Assembly: GCA_034429275.1 (NCBI GenBank)
Contig: DAOUFU010000009.1
Coordinates: 1 to 51,904 of the forward strand
Direction of reading: 5' to 3'
Source of the DNA: DAOUFU01 sp034429275
GTDB lineage: Bacteria > Chloroflexota > Anaerolineae > Aggregatilineales > Aggregatilineaceae
DNA length: 51,904 bases
The notes beneath the pieces are model-generated. The model did no database searches, was not told the DNA's origin, and worked only from the letters and a program-made list of their open reading frames with translations. Positions 32,285-41,498 of the stretch are shown here, in pieces (within the stretch, counting starts at the first letter, position 1; every line of letters starts with the position of its first letter). Position numbers and translations under genes: made by a program.

Positions 32285-33214
32285 TTATGCACCGCCTCGC
32301 CTGCCCCCTGACCACAATGGGCGACCATTCGCATCGCGTACCGCAATCTGTTGGCTGGTGGTCAGGTTCTGGATCGAGATCGCTTTGAACTCGCCATCCT
32401 CAACAAATCCCATGAGGATCACAGTGTGCCCTACCTGTACATCTATCCCTTGCTCCAGGGCATAGGCCCAGGCTCGACCTTCGACCATGACTGATTCATT
32501 GGCATCCGTTTCGATCACCAGTTCTGTGCTGTTTGTCGTTACTACAACTCCTTGATAGCTCAACGCATCTGCGGTTGCGATACTGGCATTAGCTGGTTCA
32601 CCAATCCCGTTGCCTTGCCCCTCACCACCATTGCCGCGCCCCTGACCCTGACCGGTGCCATTGGCCAGTCCCTGGTCATTTTGCAGGCTTCCCGACCACA
32701 TCGGTTGGCCATTATCCAGCCGCAAGGTGACGGTTTCCCCATTGGTGAGATTATCAATCTGACCTGGTTTTAGCTCGTCGTCTTCCTCGAAGATCTGCAT
32801 CACAAGCTGATGACCCACCTGGGGCGAAAAGGGTTGTGTTTGCGCATACAGCCACGGTTGACCCTCGACCAATACTTGACGCCCATCGGCCAATTCGACC
32901 ACCATCGCCTCTGATCCGATACTGCTGACGGTGCCTTCGACGGTCTGCCATTCACTTACTCGCTCACTCTGGATACTCGCAAGCGGTTCATTGGTTGTGC
33001 GTTCCGTTTGGTTTCTGCCCTGGCCCTGGCCGCGACTTATTGTGACTTCTGTTATCTCTGTGATAGAGGCGCGTCCGCGACCCGATCCCGTGCCTGCCCC
33101 GTGTCCCTCCATGCTGCCGGAGGATGTTTTGGCGTTGGTGCGCAAGATCGCCCCATAAATCAGGACTCCGATGAACCCGACGAACAAGCTTCCCAGTACG
33201 ATTTTCTTCACCAT
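32285..33214 (-). CDS. exported protein with two DUF5666-like beta-barrel repeats
   Basis: This is a 309-residue protein anchored or exported by an N-terminal hydrophobic segment (KKIVLGSLFVGFIGVLIYG). Two homologous units follow a Gly/Arg-rich linker. Unit one has VEGTVSSIGSEAMVVELADG … WLYAQ…VGHQLVM. Unit two has YQGVVVTTNSTELVIETDAN … WAYALEQ…VGHTVIL. A second Gly/Gln-rich linker separates them. Each unit ends with G-PLWSG or G-PMWSG. The pattern resembles DUF5666/OB-type small barrels found beside cytochrome-like proteins, here the DUF4405 gene 29 bases upstream. GAGGAG precedes ATG 33214. Function unknown; binding of a metal or periplasmic partner is possible. Confidence 0.7.
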   Translation of the reverse strand: MVKKIVLGSLFVGFIGVLIYGAILRTNAKTSSGSMEGHGAGTGSGRGRASITEITEVTISRGQGQGRNQTERTTNEPLASIQSERVSEWQTVEGTVSSIGSEAMVVELADGRQVLVEGQPWLYAQTQPFSPQVGHQLVMQIFEEDDELKPGQIDNLTNGETVTLRLDNGQPMWSGSLQNDQGLANGTGQGQGRGNGGEGQGNGIGEPANASIATADALSYQGVVVTTNSTELVIETDANESVMVEGRAWAYALEQGIDVQVGHTVILMGFVEDGEFKAISIQNLTTSQQIAVRDANGRPLWSGGRRGGA

Positions 33215-33243
33215 GATGGTTTCTCCTCGAAGCGAAAGCAGCG

Positions 33244-33849
33244 TTAGCGTGCCGCCATCGTAGAACGGCTCGATTTGAGTTGCGGGATCAACCCCACAAA
33301 GAATTTGGTGGTCACTTTGGTGACCCAGCGCCAGTGAATGACAAAATGAATCAGTGCAGCTACCGTCATGACAACCCCGGCCCAGGTATGGATCAGGTCC
33401 CACTCTGTCGCGCCAAACAGGACGGTTGGGCGGTCATGGCCGCTGGGGACGAACAGAAAATAGATACCGCTGATCGCAGTCAGTAGAAAACTCAGCGCGA
33501 TAACGGCGTTTACCCCAAGATTGACTTTCGCACCTGTGGACATGGGCGTCGCACGGTGGCGGCGACTGCTAAACAACCGCTTGCTCGTCGACTTGATCCA
33601 TTGAAGATGTATGGCGAGATGGAGCATCACCGCCACAATCATCAGAACGCCGCCCCAGGTGTGAACGTCGCTCCAGCCAGCCCGGTCAAACACAATCCGC
33701 ACGTCATACCAGGGGTTACGCCCGCCCTGATAGCCGTTTGGGAAATACAAAAAGTAGATGCCTGACAGAATGGCGGCAATGGCGGCCAGAAACAGTCCGG
33801 CATCGATCAGCCAGTTCAGTCGTGTTCTACGCGAAAGTGAGGTGCGCAT
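33244..33849 (-). CDS. DUF4405 cytochrome-b-like membrane protein
   Basis: This 201-residue protein has two repeats of a two-helix unit. The first has LSGIYFLYFPNGYQGG, then DVHTWGGVLMIVAVMLHLAIHLQW; the second has ISGIYFLFVPSGHDRP, then LIHTWAGVVMTVAALIHFVIHWRW. Each repeat supplies His residues in the same places (HTW.G and H…HxxW), as expected for b-type heme ligands in cytochrome b561/formate-dehydrogenase gamma folds. It may pass electrons across the membrane. It is coupled to the exported repeat protein downstream. AAGGGA lies about 10 bases before ATG 33849. It is a DUF4405 member by pattern recall. Heme binding is inferred. Confidence 0.8.
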   Translation of the reverse strand: MRTSLSRRTRLNWLIDAGLFLAAIAAILSGIYFLYFPNGYQGGRNPWYDVRIVFDRAGWSDVHTWGGVLMIVAVMLHLAIHLQWIKSTSKRLFSSRRHRATPMSTGAKVNLGVNAVIALSFLLTAISGIYFLFVPSGHDRPTVLFGATEWDLIHTWAGVVMTVAALIHFVIHWRWVTKVTTKFFVGLIPQLKSSRSTMAAR

Positions 33850-34029
33850 GATGTGCTTATCCCTTTTTGCATACCGATTGTGCCCATCATAGACCAGGGT
33901 TGTGTGGAACTGATGAAGAAGGTGCGCGATTCTTGTGAAAATTGGCGCAACCGATCAGCGATCAGACCTGGATGGAGTGACCAAGCCTGACGGCGGCGCT
34001 TTTCACCATTACGAGAGCAGGGGCGTACA

Positions 34030-35112
34030 TTAGCCGGAGATCACACGGGTTTTCAGACAGGACTTACAAGGGTCTTCGAGATCGCGGGCGCGATGGGCAC
34101 GGCGAAATTCCCGATAGGCGGGCGACTGCCAGATCGCATCCAGCGAGCAGTCGTGGATGTTGCCAAAGATCAGCGGCTGGCAGCTCCACCCAATACGCTT
34201 AGCAGCCGCTTCGGGAGACCTGAGCGGCAGGTGGGTGAACACGCAAGGCGATACATCCCCATTCGCTGCAATGAAAGCGGCCTTCTGAATGTTTTCGGTG
34301 CAGGCAGGGCGTGTCATGGCCAGCAGGGCGGCGAGGTCAAATGGATCATCGGCGGAAAGGTCTGCCTCTTGCTGGATCGCTTGAGGACCAACGAGCTGTG
34401 CGCGGATGTCCAGCCCGACTCGTCTGCCCTCGGCTGCCAGCTTATCCAACCGCCCCCGCAGGTTGTCATATTCAGCCTGGCTGGCGGGAATGATCGCTTC
34501 AGGGGCGAGGCGGGGCAGCGGCACAAAATCCAGCGTGCTGATCACCACCTGGGACACGCCCAACCCGGTCAACAAGGCGCGGATTTGCTCGAGTTCGTCC
34601 AGTCCAGACCGCAGCAGCAGGTAGGCAATGTGGATTTCAGGGCGCGGGCGACCCTCTTGGTCTTTGATCCGTGCTAACTGTCGTATGCACTCAAGCACCT
34701 GGGCCAGGCGCGCGCCTTTGCGAACGGTGTCATTTGTTGCGGTACATCCTGCCAGCGAAAACGCTACAATATCCACACCGCTATGGACCAGCCGGGTGAG
34801 TCTGTCCGCGTCCAGCAGCATGCCATTGGTGGTTGTTCCAACCTTGCACCCGGCTGTTTTGGCGATTTCCGCCATCTCAAAAAAGTGAGGATTCAGGAAT
34901 GGCTCGCCCCATCCCTGAAGGAAAACCAGCCGCGCCTGGGCAAAAGACGGGACCAACTGTGCGAACGTCTCCAGGGACATCAGCAGGTTGCTGCCCTCTT
35001 GCCGGAAAATGGCCGTTGGACAGTAGGTGCAGGCGGCCTGGCACCGGGTGCTGACTTCCACCTGGAGCCAGTCCCAGCGATACGACCGCAACCCGAGAAG
35101 CTTTTTCAGCAT
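34030..35112 (-). CDS. radical SAM/SPASM-type protein
   Basis: This is a 360-residue enzyme. The 4Fe-4S motif C24-x3-C28-x2-C31 is in STRCQAACTYCPT, followed by LVFLQGWGEPFLNP, the SAM-binding strand. The C-terminus has CTENIQKAAFIAANGDVSPCVF and DPCKSCLKTR, which supply the extra cysteines of a SPASM/twitch domain. Such proteins modify peptides or mature cofactors. With DUF89, MBL and Fur genes upstream it forms a second anaerobe-type cluster. It starts 23 bases after the DUF89 stop; no strong ribosome site is seen. The substrate is unknown. Confidence 0.85.
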   Translation of the reverse strand: MLKKLLGLRSYRWDWLQVEVSTRCQAACTYCPTAIFRQEGSNLLMSLETFAQLVPSFAQARLVFLQGWGEPFLNPHFFEMAEIAKTAGCKVGTTTNGMLLDADRLTRLVHSGVDIVAFSLAGCTATNDTVRKGARLAQVLECIRQLARIKDQEGRPRPEIHIAYLLLRSGLDELEQIRALLTGLGVSQVVISTLDFVPLPRLAPEAIIPASQAEYDNLRGRLDKLAAEGRRVGLDIRAQLVGPQAIQQEADLSADDPFDLAALLAMTRPACTENIQKAAFIAANGDVSPCVFTHLPLRSPEAAAKRIGWSCQPLIFGNIHDCSLDAIWQSPAYREFRRAHRARDLEDPCKSCLKTRVISG

Positions 35113-35135
35113 GGCCGATTCGATTGGTTATGACA

Positions 35136-35996
35136 TCACTGCCGCAAGCGTTCCCGCTGCGCCATCAGCACGATTCCTTCCTTCTCTGTGCCGATATCGC
35201 GGGCTACGGAATCGCACTTGGCCTTCAAAATGAAATAGAGGTTGGCATCCGTTCTGCTTAACGTCTCATAATTCGCCATGCCCTTGGCAATGATCACATC
35301 TGCGGAATGAAACACGGCGAGGAATTCCGGCGAGCACAGCGGCAGAGGAACCCCCATGTAATCGCACCCGGTCTCGATGATCTCAGCGACCTGATCCATT
35401 CCTGATTGTGCCGCATCCTCTCTTGTCACATCGTTGGCGATGGGGCCAGATTTGACGGCGAAGGTTACGCTGTGTGGGGGCAGCACCTCGACCAGGACGC
35501 GATCAAACACGATCTCGCCTGCGTTATCTCCCAGGTACAAAATGCTTCGGGCGTTCGCTATATCGCGTCTCAGGTGCTCGAGGTGGTTGATCGCCCACGT
35601 CGTTGACCTGGCTTGTTCAACCGTGGCAGCTACGTCGATGGTGGCGTAAATGCCCAGGTCCATGATATTGCCCGCCGCGGCAATGCGGGTTGCCGCCTCC
35701 AGCGGATCGGAGGCGCTGCGCACATAGTCTACGAGTGCGTCATAGGCACTTAACGCCAGCGCGTTGTAACGTCGCTTTTCTTCGCGGAAAGGGTTCTCGT
35801 TGCCAAAAGCTGAGCGAACCGTTTTGGCGATCGGGGTGGCATATTCAGCCGGGGTTTTGTCGCCGTTGATGGAGGCGATAATCTCCGCCGCACGCCTGAG
35901 AGCAGCAATCGCCTCGTCTGGGTTATCCGTCATCTGCTGAGTCGCCAGCAGGGCCTGCTTCATAAAGCACGCCATACATTCAGGGGTGATATTCAT
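35136..35996 (-). CDS. DUF89 damage-control phosphatase-like protein
   Basis: This 286-residue protein of the DUF89/ARMT1 group consists of metal-dependent phosphatases that remove damaged sugar phosphates or nucleotides. Conserved points are TPECMACF at the start (Cys pair, a mark of the prokaryotic subfamily I), AAGNIMDLG with N110 and D113, LGDNAGEIVFDR (156–166), and AKGMANYETLS, which binds phosphate. It is full length. The stop–start distance to the MBL gene upstream is 27 bases. Co-occurrence of DUF89 with radical SAM and COG1237 MBL genes in anaerobes suggests a shared pathway, not defined here. Confidence 0.9.
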   Translation of the reverse strand: MNITPECMACFMKQALLATQQMTDNPDEAIAALRRAAEIIASINGDKTPAEYATPIAKTVRSAFGNENPFREEKRRYNALALSAYDALVDYVRSASDPLEAATRIAAAGNIMDLGIYATIDVAATVEQARSTTWAINHLEHLRRDIANARSILYLGDNAGEIVFDRVLVEVLPPHSVTFAVKSGPIANDVTREDAAQSGMDQVAEIIETGCDYMGVPLPLCSPEFLAVFHSADVIIAKGMANYETLSRTDANLYFILKAKCDSVARDIGTEKEGIVLMAQRERLRQ

Positions 35997-36023
35997 AGAG
36001 AGCCGAAATCCGCCTCACTGCGC

Positions 36024-36857
36024 CTATGCAAATGTCAATTCGGTACCTGCCGGGCAGGGCTGCACCCGGTCACTGAAAGCAGAAGCCAGCGCCACCACCG
36101 CACGGTGACCGCTGCAATGGCACGGATAGATGCGCGGTGTGCCACAGGTGGCTGCCAGGGTATCGACGGCCTGCTGAAGCATGTCGCCGGAAGCGCTGGA
36201 GAGATGGGTGCCGCCCGCGATGGTGATGATCTCTCCCGCAAAGCGTGCCCGGACGTGAGCCAGGATATTCAGCAGTCCCGCGTGTCCACAACCGAGCAAG
36301 ACAACGTTTCCCGCGCCGGTGTTCAACACCATTGAAAAGTCGTCACGGTAGGGGGCGGGCTGCCAGCCTTCCCCCGCGCGAATCAGATGATGCGGGCTGC
36401 GACCCTCGAACGAAGCGCGATCGGTGATCTCGCCGGTGGTCCAGACACCGGGCAGGATTTCAAGCGGTTCGGCGCTCAGGCGCAGTTCAACACGTGCCTC
36501 TAGCTCGGCGCGGGAAATTCGCAGCCCAATCGACTCGTAGTCATCGCCGCGTTGAGAAAACCGCTCGCGGAACAGGTCGGGATGGGCGTACAGCGGGATG
36601 CCGGGCCGGGTGTGCGCCAGAACCCTGGGCAGTCCCCCGGTGTGGTCATAATGCGCGTGGCTGATGACCAGTGCATCGATCTGCGCCAGGTCAAGCCCGA
36701 ACAACGCCGCGTTATGCAGCAACACATCTCCGCTTTGGCCCGTATCGAACAACACCTGTCCATCCGGGGTCTGGATATGCCAGGCCATGCCGTGTTCGCC
36801 CCAAAACCCGGTGGACGTTTTCGCCGTATTCTCGACCAGGCAGCGTACTTTGATCAT
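36024..36857 (-). CDS. cytoplasmic MBL-fold metallo-hydrolase (COG1237-like)
   Basis: This is a 277-residue hydrolase. MIKVRCLVENTA begins the family core. Metal motif SHAHYDHTGG gives H67, H69, D71 and H72; LLGCGHAGLLN and GGTHLSSAS supply further ligands, and IYPCHCSGH ends the fold. It is the same subgroup as the exported copy at 27729–28556 but without a signal peptide. ATG 36857 is chosen because the family starts at MIKV. It sits between Fur and DUF89 genes on the same strand, with 27 bases to DUF89 and 93 to Fur, so it may be in one unit with them. Substrate unknown. Confidence 0.87.
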   Translation of the reverse strand: MIKVRCLVENTAKTSTGFWGEHGMAWHIQTPDGQVLFDTGQSGDVLLHNAALFGLDLAQIDALVISHAHYDHTGGLPRVLAHTRPGIPLYAHPDLFRERFSQRGDDYESIGLRISRAELEARVELRLSAEPLEILPGVWTTGEITDRASFEGRSPHHLIRAGEGWQPAPYRDDFSMVLNTGAGNVVLLGCGHAGLLNILAHVRARFAGEIITIAGGTHLSSASGDMLQQAVDTLAATCGTPRIYPCHCSGHRAVVALASAFSDRVQPCPAGTELTFA

Positions 36858-36950
36858 GGAGCGCCCCCGTTTTCCTGATGAGCACAACGCATCGCATCAC
36901 TTTCATGCTAGCGGTCTTTCCGCCAGCGGACAAATCACCACGCCAGTGAG

Positions 36951-37376
36951 TCATTCCCCCCGGCAGCGCTTGCAGATGCCATATATGGCCATATGGTCGA
37001 TACGCGGCTCGAAATTGTAGCGTTGGCGCACATGGTCACGCAGTGGGGCCATCGCGGAATCATCCAAATCCTGGACTGCGCCGCATTGCAGGCAAATCAG
37101 GTGGTGATGGAGCGGCGTGGACAGCAGCTCATAGGTGATCCCGGATTGCCCCATATCCGTCTGGCACACCAGCGCCAGGTCTTTGAGCCACTGAAGCACG
37201 CGGTACACGGTCGGTTCCTGGATGCAGACCCCGGTCTCTTCCAGGTGTTTCTGAATGGATTGGGTGGTCTGATGGCCGCCGAGGTCGCACAGGGCTTCGA
37301 TCACGGCCTGGCGCGGCATCGTGATGCGCTCGCCCGTATGCCTGAGATGATCGAGCAGGTCTTGTTTTGTCTTCAT
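36951..37376 (-). CDS. Fur-family metal-responsive repressor
   Basis: This 141-residue regulator has an N-terminal winged helix (ITMPRQAVIEAL … TVYRVLQWLKD) and a C-terminal dimer domain with HHHLICLQCG and IYGICKRC. Structural-zinc CxxC pairs are C95/C98 and C135/C138; HHH 90–92 belongs to the regulatory metal site. The sequence does not separate Fur, Zur, Nur and PerR by eye. AAGGAAAAGG precedes ATG 37376. It lies 18 bases after the methyltransferase stop and 93 before the MBL gene, and downstream of a peptide/nickel-class importer. Control of that importer by metal is plausible. No Fur box was recognised upstream of the importer. Confidence 0.9.
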   Translation of the reverse strand: MKTKQDLLDHLRHTGERITMPRQAVIEALCDLGGHQTTQSIQKHLEETGVCIQEPTVYRVLQWLKDLALVCQTDMGQSGITYELLSTPLHHHLICLQCGAVQDLDDSAMAPLRDHVRQRYNFEPRIDHMAIYGICKRCRGE

Positions 37377-37394
37377 GAGCCTTTTCCTTGCGGG

Positions 37395-38000
37395 TTATGC
37401 CTTCGATGCCCTGACCAGATAGTGTTCTTCTGTGTCATCTACCCAGACGTTGAGGTACCCCGCATCGAGTAACAACCTCTGAAGCTCATCGCCCGGCGGC
37501 AGCCAGTCGTGTGCAATCGGTCCGCCCGCGTGGGTATGGATGGCATTCACCCGCTCACGCGAGTTGTTGTGCAGGATCAAGAGCTGCCCGCCCGGACGCA
37601 ATACGCGCTGCATTTCACTCAACGCACGCTGCCTGTCGGCAAAATGGGGAAAGCTGTTGTGGCACACGATGACGTCAAAGGGCGAGCGCGCGCCCGATGC
37701 AAAAGGCAGGTAGTGCACATCGGCTTCGGCGAGCCACCCTGTGGGGCAGCGCTGGCGGGCTTGCCGCAGCATACCGTGCGCGAGATCGATGGAGATCACC
37801 TTCACCCCTGGGGCGCAGTGGTTCAGATGCGGAATGAGCGCGCCGGTTCCCGTCCCAATCTCCAACACGGCCTGGGCAGAGCCGATAATCCCGGCAAACG
37901 GAGCGATCATCTGGCGCAGCGCCTCATCCAGATGATCGGGCATTCCCTCATTCCAGGTGGGCGCGCGGCTCTCAAAGTAATCACGAATGGCGTTTGTCAT
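37395..38000 (-). CDS. class I SAM-dependent methyltransferase
   Basis: This 201-residue enzyme has the Rossmann core: motif I VLEIGTGTGALIPHL, motif II VISIDLAHGMLRQAR, the acidic ADVHYLPF, and VIVCHNSFPHFADRQRAL. LRPGGQLLILHNNSRE follows. This resembles UbiE/ArsM-type small methyltransferases (Methyltransf_11); the substrate is not set. The 69-base gap to the binding-protein gene holds a GC-rich hairpin (38024–38046). AAGG is about 9 bases before the ATG. Its place between an ABC importer and a Fur gene may suggest modification of a metallophore or an imported metal compound; this is inference. Confidence 0.82.
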   Translation of the reverse strand: MTNAIRDYFESRAPTWNEGMPDHLDEALRQMIAPFAGIIGSAQAVLEIGTGTGALIPHLNHCAPGVKVISIDLAHGMLRQARQRCPTGWLAEADVHYLPFASGARSPFDVIVCHNSFPHFADRQRALSEMQRVLRPGGQLLILHNNSRERVNAIHTHAGGPIAHDWLPPGDELQRLLLDAGYLNVWVDDTEEHYLVRASKA

Positions 38001-38023
38001 GGATCAGACCTTTCACATGGCAC

Positions 38024-38046
38024 CGCCCGCCATTGTTCGGCGGGCG
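38024..38046. terminator. GC-rich hairpin downstream of the binding-protein gene
   Basis: CGCCCGCC and GGCGGGCG pair over 8 bp with a 7-base loop. It follows the stop of the binding-protein gene (38070, minus strand). No T-run follows on the minus strand, so it may protect mRNA or only partly terminate. Confidence 0.45.
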
Positions 38047-38069
38047 ATGCGCTTGTTTCAGATACGTTG

Positions 38070-39686
38070 TTACTGGCGGATGTCCAGCCCGGTAGGCTGA
38101 CCCACAATGAATTGATGCTTGTTGTAGGGCATGGGGATGCCGCCGCCCCAGCCGCCGGGTGTATAGTACCAGTTGTCGAAAATGTCCGCGTTGAAGACGA
38201 CCACGCGCGCTGTATAGTACAACGGCAGCACCGGCACATCGTTCGCCAGCATGGCCTGCATCTCGAAGATCGCGTCCCGACGGGCCGCCGGGTCGGTCAT
38301 GCTCAATTGAGCGCGCGCCAGGGCGTCAAAATCGGGGTTGTTATAGCCTAATGCGCGTGAGCAGCCGCGCGCCTGGCTTTGGCTGGCAAAACTGCGCCGC
38401 AGTTGGTCCGGATCACTGCCCAGACCGCCAAACCCAAACACGCCAATCTCGTAGTTGCCCTCGACCGCTGCCGCATCCAGTGACGTCTGGTCCAGGGGGA
38501 CGCGTTCAATCTTCAGCCCCACAGCGTCCAGGCCCATCTGAATGATTTCGACGACTCGCGCCGTATCCGTATCATCAGCCGCATAAGATAGCTTTATCGG
38601 CGTACCGTCATAACCGGCTTCAGCCAAGAGCGCCCGCGCCTGATCCGGGTCGTAGGGGTAGTCGATCAGGTCCGGGTTGTGGAATGGATTGGATGGGGGC
38701 AAGAATCCCATGCTGCCCACGTCGCCGAACCCGAACAGCACCCGCTCTAGCATGGCCTGGCGGTCCACCGCGTGCGCGATGGCCTGCCGGACGCGCACAT
38801 CTTGCAGAGGTGAGTCTTTTTCGAGATTGAAAAACAGGAACATGCCCCATTCGCCGGGCGCGGTGCGAACCTCAAACGGATCGTTCTGGAACGGTTCCAG
38901 CATTTCGTCTGTCACGCCGCCAAACTTATCAAACGCGGCAATGTCGCCATTGATCAGCGCCAGGAAGTTGTCGCTGGTGGGCACAAACTCAATCCGCCGA
39001 ACGTATGGTTCGCCCAGGAAGAAGTCCGGGTTGGCTTCGAACAGGTAAGCGCCTTCGGCCTCGCTGTACTCGATCAGGCGATAGGCCCCCGTGCCGATGA
39101 ACGCGTCCGGTTCAGCATAGGTCTTGACATCGTCCACGTTTTGCCAGATGTGCTGTGGGAAGATCAACACCGCCGAGGCCGTGGTCTGCAAGAAGGGCGC
39201 GAATGGCTGTTTGAGCGTGATCGCTACCTCTGTATCGCTCACTTTGGCCACCGACTCGATCTGATCAACCTGCGACATAAACCACGCGGTGCCGGGATGA
39301 TCCAGGTAATACTGGATCGAGAAGACGACATCATCAGCGGTGAACGGCTGGCCATCCTGCCACCGGACTCCTTCGCGCAGGGTGAAGGTCCAGCTCAGAC
39401 CATCATCGGATACGCTCCAATCGGTCGCCAGCCAGGGGATCGTTTCACCGCTGGCGTCGCGCCAGACAAGCGTATCGAACACCAGCGCCGCGCGCGCATA
39501 GCCCGGCCCCCGGTTGAATCCAAAGGGCGACGGGTGACCCCAATAGCCCCCACTGGGCAGCCGCAATACATCAACATGCTGTGGCTGCGCTGTGCCCTCG
39601 GCACGATGAGCAGCACTTAACGGCACCAACACGGTGAGCAGCAGGGCGATGGCCAACACGGTACGGAAAAGCGTTGATTTGAACAT
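38070..39686 (-). CDS. ABC importer binding protein, family 5 (peptide/nickel class)
   Basis: This is a 538-residue exported protein. The signal peptide ends near SAA|HRAEG (no lipobox Cys). The family marks are LVFDTLVWRD, WTFTLREGVRWQDGQPFTADDVVFSI, FIGTGAYRL and VRQAIAHAVDR, typical of SBP_bac_5. Such proteins bind oligopeptides, nickel complexes, sugars or opines; the ligand cannot be read from sequence. ATG 39686 is chosen because GAGGAG precedes it and a basic N-region follows. It is last in the importer operon (permeases, ATPase, binding protein), an order opposite to most dpp operons. Confidence 0.9.
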   Translation of the reverse strand: MFKSTLFRTVLAIALLLTVLVPLSAAHRAEGTAQPQHVDVLRLPSGGYWGHPSPFGFNRGPGYARAALVFDTLVWRDASGETIPWLATDWSVSDDGLSWTFTLREGVRWQDGQPFTADDVVFSIQYYLDHPGTAWFMSQVDQIESVAKVSDTEVAITLKQPFAPFLQTTASAVLIFPQHIWQNVDDVKTYAEPDAFIGTGAYRLIEYSEAEGAYLFEANPDFFLGEPYVRRIEFVPTSDNFLALINGDIAAFDKFGGVTDEMLEPFQNDPFEVRTAPGEWGMFLFFNLEKDSPLQDVRVRQAIAHAVDRQAMLERVLFGFGDVGSMGFLPPSNPFHNPDLIDYPYDPDQARALLAEAGYDGTPIKLSYAADDTDTARVVEIIQMGLDAVGLKIERVPLDQTSLDAAAVEGNYEIGVFGFGGLGSDPDQLRRSFASQSQARGCSRALGYNNPDFDALARAQLSMTDPAARRDAIFEMQAMLANDVPVLPLYYTARVVVFNADIFDNWYYTPGGWGGGIPMPYNKHQFIVGQPTGLDIRQ

Positions 39687-39728
39687 GCACTCTCTCCTCA
39701 AGATAACCGAACGATAGACAAGCGTCCC

Positions 39729-41498
39729 TTACGGCTTACGCTCATCCTGATCAAACCAGGTGAACGCTGGCGCTGCATCGAGCAGCGCGCGGGTGTAGTC
39801 GTGTTGGGGGGTGGTGACGATCCGGCTCGTCGGTCCCTGTTCAATGATCCTTCCCTCGCGCATAACCAGGATACGGTCGGCCACTTTGCGCACCAGCGCC
39901 AGGTCGTGCGAGATGAGCAGCAGGCCCGTCCCATACTCGTTCTGGATGGTTTTGAGCAAGATCATCAGCCTGGCTTGTTCGCTGGCATCCAGCATCGAGA
40001 CCGGTTCATCGGCCACGATCAGCTTGGGATGTAGCACCAGGGCGCGAGCGATCACCACGCGCTGAAGCTGGCCTCCACTCAACTCGTACGCATGGCGCGC
40101 CAGGAAATCATCGCTGGCGGGCAGGTTCACGGCAGCCAACGCGCGGCGAACCTCTTCGTCGCGCCCGGCACGCGTCCCCATGCCCTGCACGTCGAGCGGC
40201 TCGCGCACGATCTCTCGTACCGTCAGATGTGGACTGACGCTGTCGAAGGGGTCCTGGGGGATGAGTTGGATGCGGCGGCGCAGGTGCTTGAGAGCCGGGC
40301 CATTCACGGCAGACCATTGCTGGCCTTCTAGCTGGATCGATCCGGCGTCGGGTTCGAGCAGGCCGACCAACAACCTGCCCAGTGTCGTCTTTCCGCTGCC
40401 GGTCTCGCCCACAATGCCGACCACTTCGCTTTCCAGCACTTCAAGCGAAACATCCTGCACCGCTTCGATCAGTTCGGCTGGGCTATGGTACCCGTTGGTT
40501 GAGAATGTTTTGCGCAGCCCGCTCGCTTTGAGCAGCGTTTGCAACCCGCCCAGATGGCAGGCGACCAGCCGGTTATGGTGCATTTCCAGCGGCGGCTCGA
40601 TGGTGCGGCATTGCTCAACGGCTTGCGTGCAGCGCGGGTGAAAGCGGCAGCCTGTGGGCAGATGGGCCGGGTCGGGCATCTGGCCGCGTATACCGCTCAA
40701 GTCGCGCGCGGTGGTCATATTGGGATAGGCGTTGAGCAGCCCCCACGAATACGGATGGCGCGGAGTCGCAAGCACATCGCGCACGGCCCCCATTTCGGCC
40801 AGCTTTCCGGCATAAAGTACGGCCACCTGTTCCGCCAGTTGAGCTACCGCCGCCAGATCGTGCGAGATGATCAGCAGGCTCATGCCGGTGTCAATGCGAA
40901 GGCGGCGCAGCAAGGCAATGATCTGCGCCCGCGAGAGCATATCCTGCCCGCTGGTGGGTTCGTCCACAATCAGCAGGTCGGGAGTGCAGCTCAGAGCCAT
41001 GGCCAGCATGAGACGCTGTTTTTCGCCGCCGCTGAGCTGATGCGGGTAAGCGTGCAGGTGGCGCTCGGACAGCCCGACCTGTTTCACCAAGGCACCGGCG
41101 CGGGTCCAGGCGTCGGCGCTGGATAGCTGCAGGTGTTCGCGCATCGGCTCCACAATTTGCTCGCCCACCCGGTACACCGGGTCGAACGCGGTCCCCGCGT
41201 TTTGGACGGACAGCGCGATTCGCCGCCAGCGAATTTTGCGCCACTCATTTTCATCCAACCCGCTGATCTCTTCACCGTCGAGGCGAATGCTTCCGCTCAC
41301 GGCTCCCGCCGGATGCAGCCCCAGCAGCGCACGTGCCAGGGTCGTTTTGCCGGAGCCGGTTTCGCCCACAATCGCCAGGGATGCCCCGGCGTCCAGGGTG
41401 AACGAAATCCCGTCCACCGCGCGCACTGCCGGAGCGCTGGATGCTGCCGGTGGGAACGAGACCTGCAGGTCTTGAACGGCAAGTAAGGGTATGCTCAT
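39729..41498 (-). CDS. fused double ATPase of the peptide/nickel-class ABC importer
   Basis: This 589-residue protein contains both ATPases (DppD-like, then DppF-like) in one chain. The first domain has Walker A GETGSGKTT (45–53), signature LSGGEKQRL, and Walker B LLIVDEPTSG, ending with the DppD zinc/iron-site-like tail GCRFHPRCTQAVEQC. The second has another GETGSGKTT near residue 360, LSGGQLQRV and LIVADEPVSML. The start overlaps the permease stop by 4 bases (ATGA at 41495–41498). The upstream in-frame extension is antisense-like and not used. The fusion ensures one-to-one assembly of the heterodimer. Confidence 0.92.
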   Translation of the reverse strand: MSIPLLAVQDLQVSFPPAASSAPAVRAVDGISFTLDAGASLAIVGETGSGKTTLARALLGLHPAGAVSGSIRLDGEEISGLDENEWRKIRWRRIALSVQNAGTAFDPVYRVGEQIVEPMREHLQLSSADAWTRAGALVKQVGLSERHLHAYPHQLSGGEKQRLMLAMALSCTPDLLIVDEPTSGQDMLSRAQIIALLRRLRIDTGMSLLIISHDLAAVAQLAEQVAVLYAGKLAEMGAVRDVLATPRHPYSWGLLNAYPNMTTARDLSGIRGQMPDPAHLPTGCRFHPRCTQAVEQCRTIEPPLEMHHNRLVACHLGGLQTLLKASGLRKTFSTNGYHSPAELIEAVQDVSLEVLESEVVGIVGETGSGKTTLGRLLVGLLEPDAGSIQLEGQQWSAVNGPALKHLRRRIQLIPQDPFDSVSPHLTVREIVREPLDVQGMGTRAGRDEEVRRALAAVNLPASDDFLARHAYELSGGQLQRVVIARALVLHPKLIVADEPVSMLDASEQARLMILLKTIQNEYGTGLLLISHDLALVRKVADRILVMREGRIIEQGPTSRIVTTPQHDYTRALLDAAPAFTWFDQDERKP

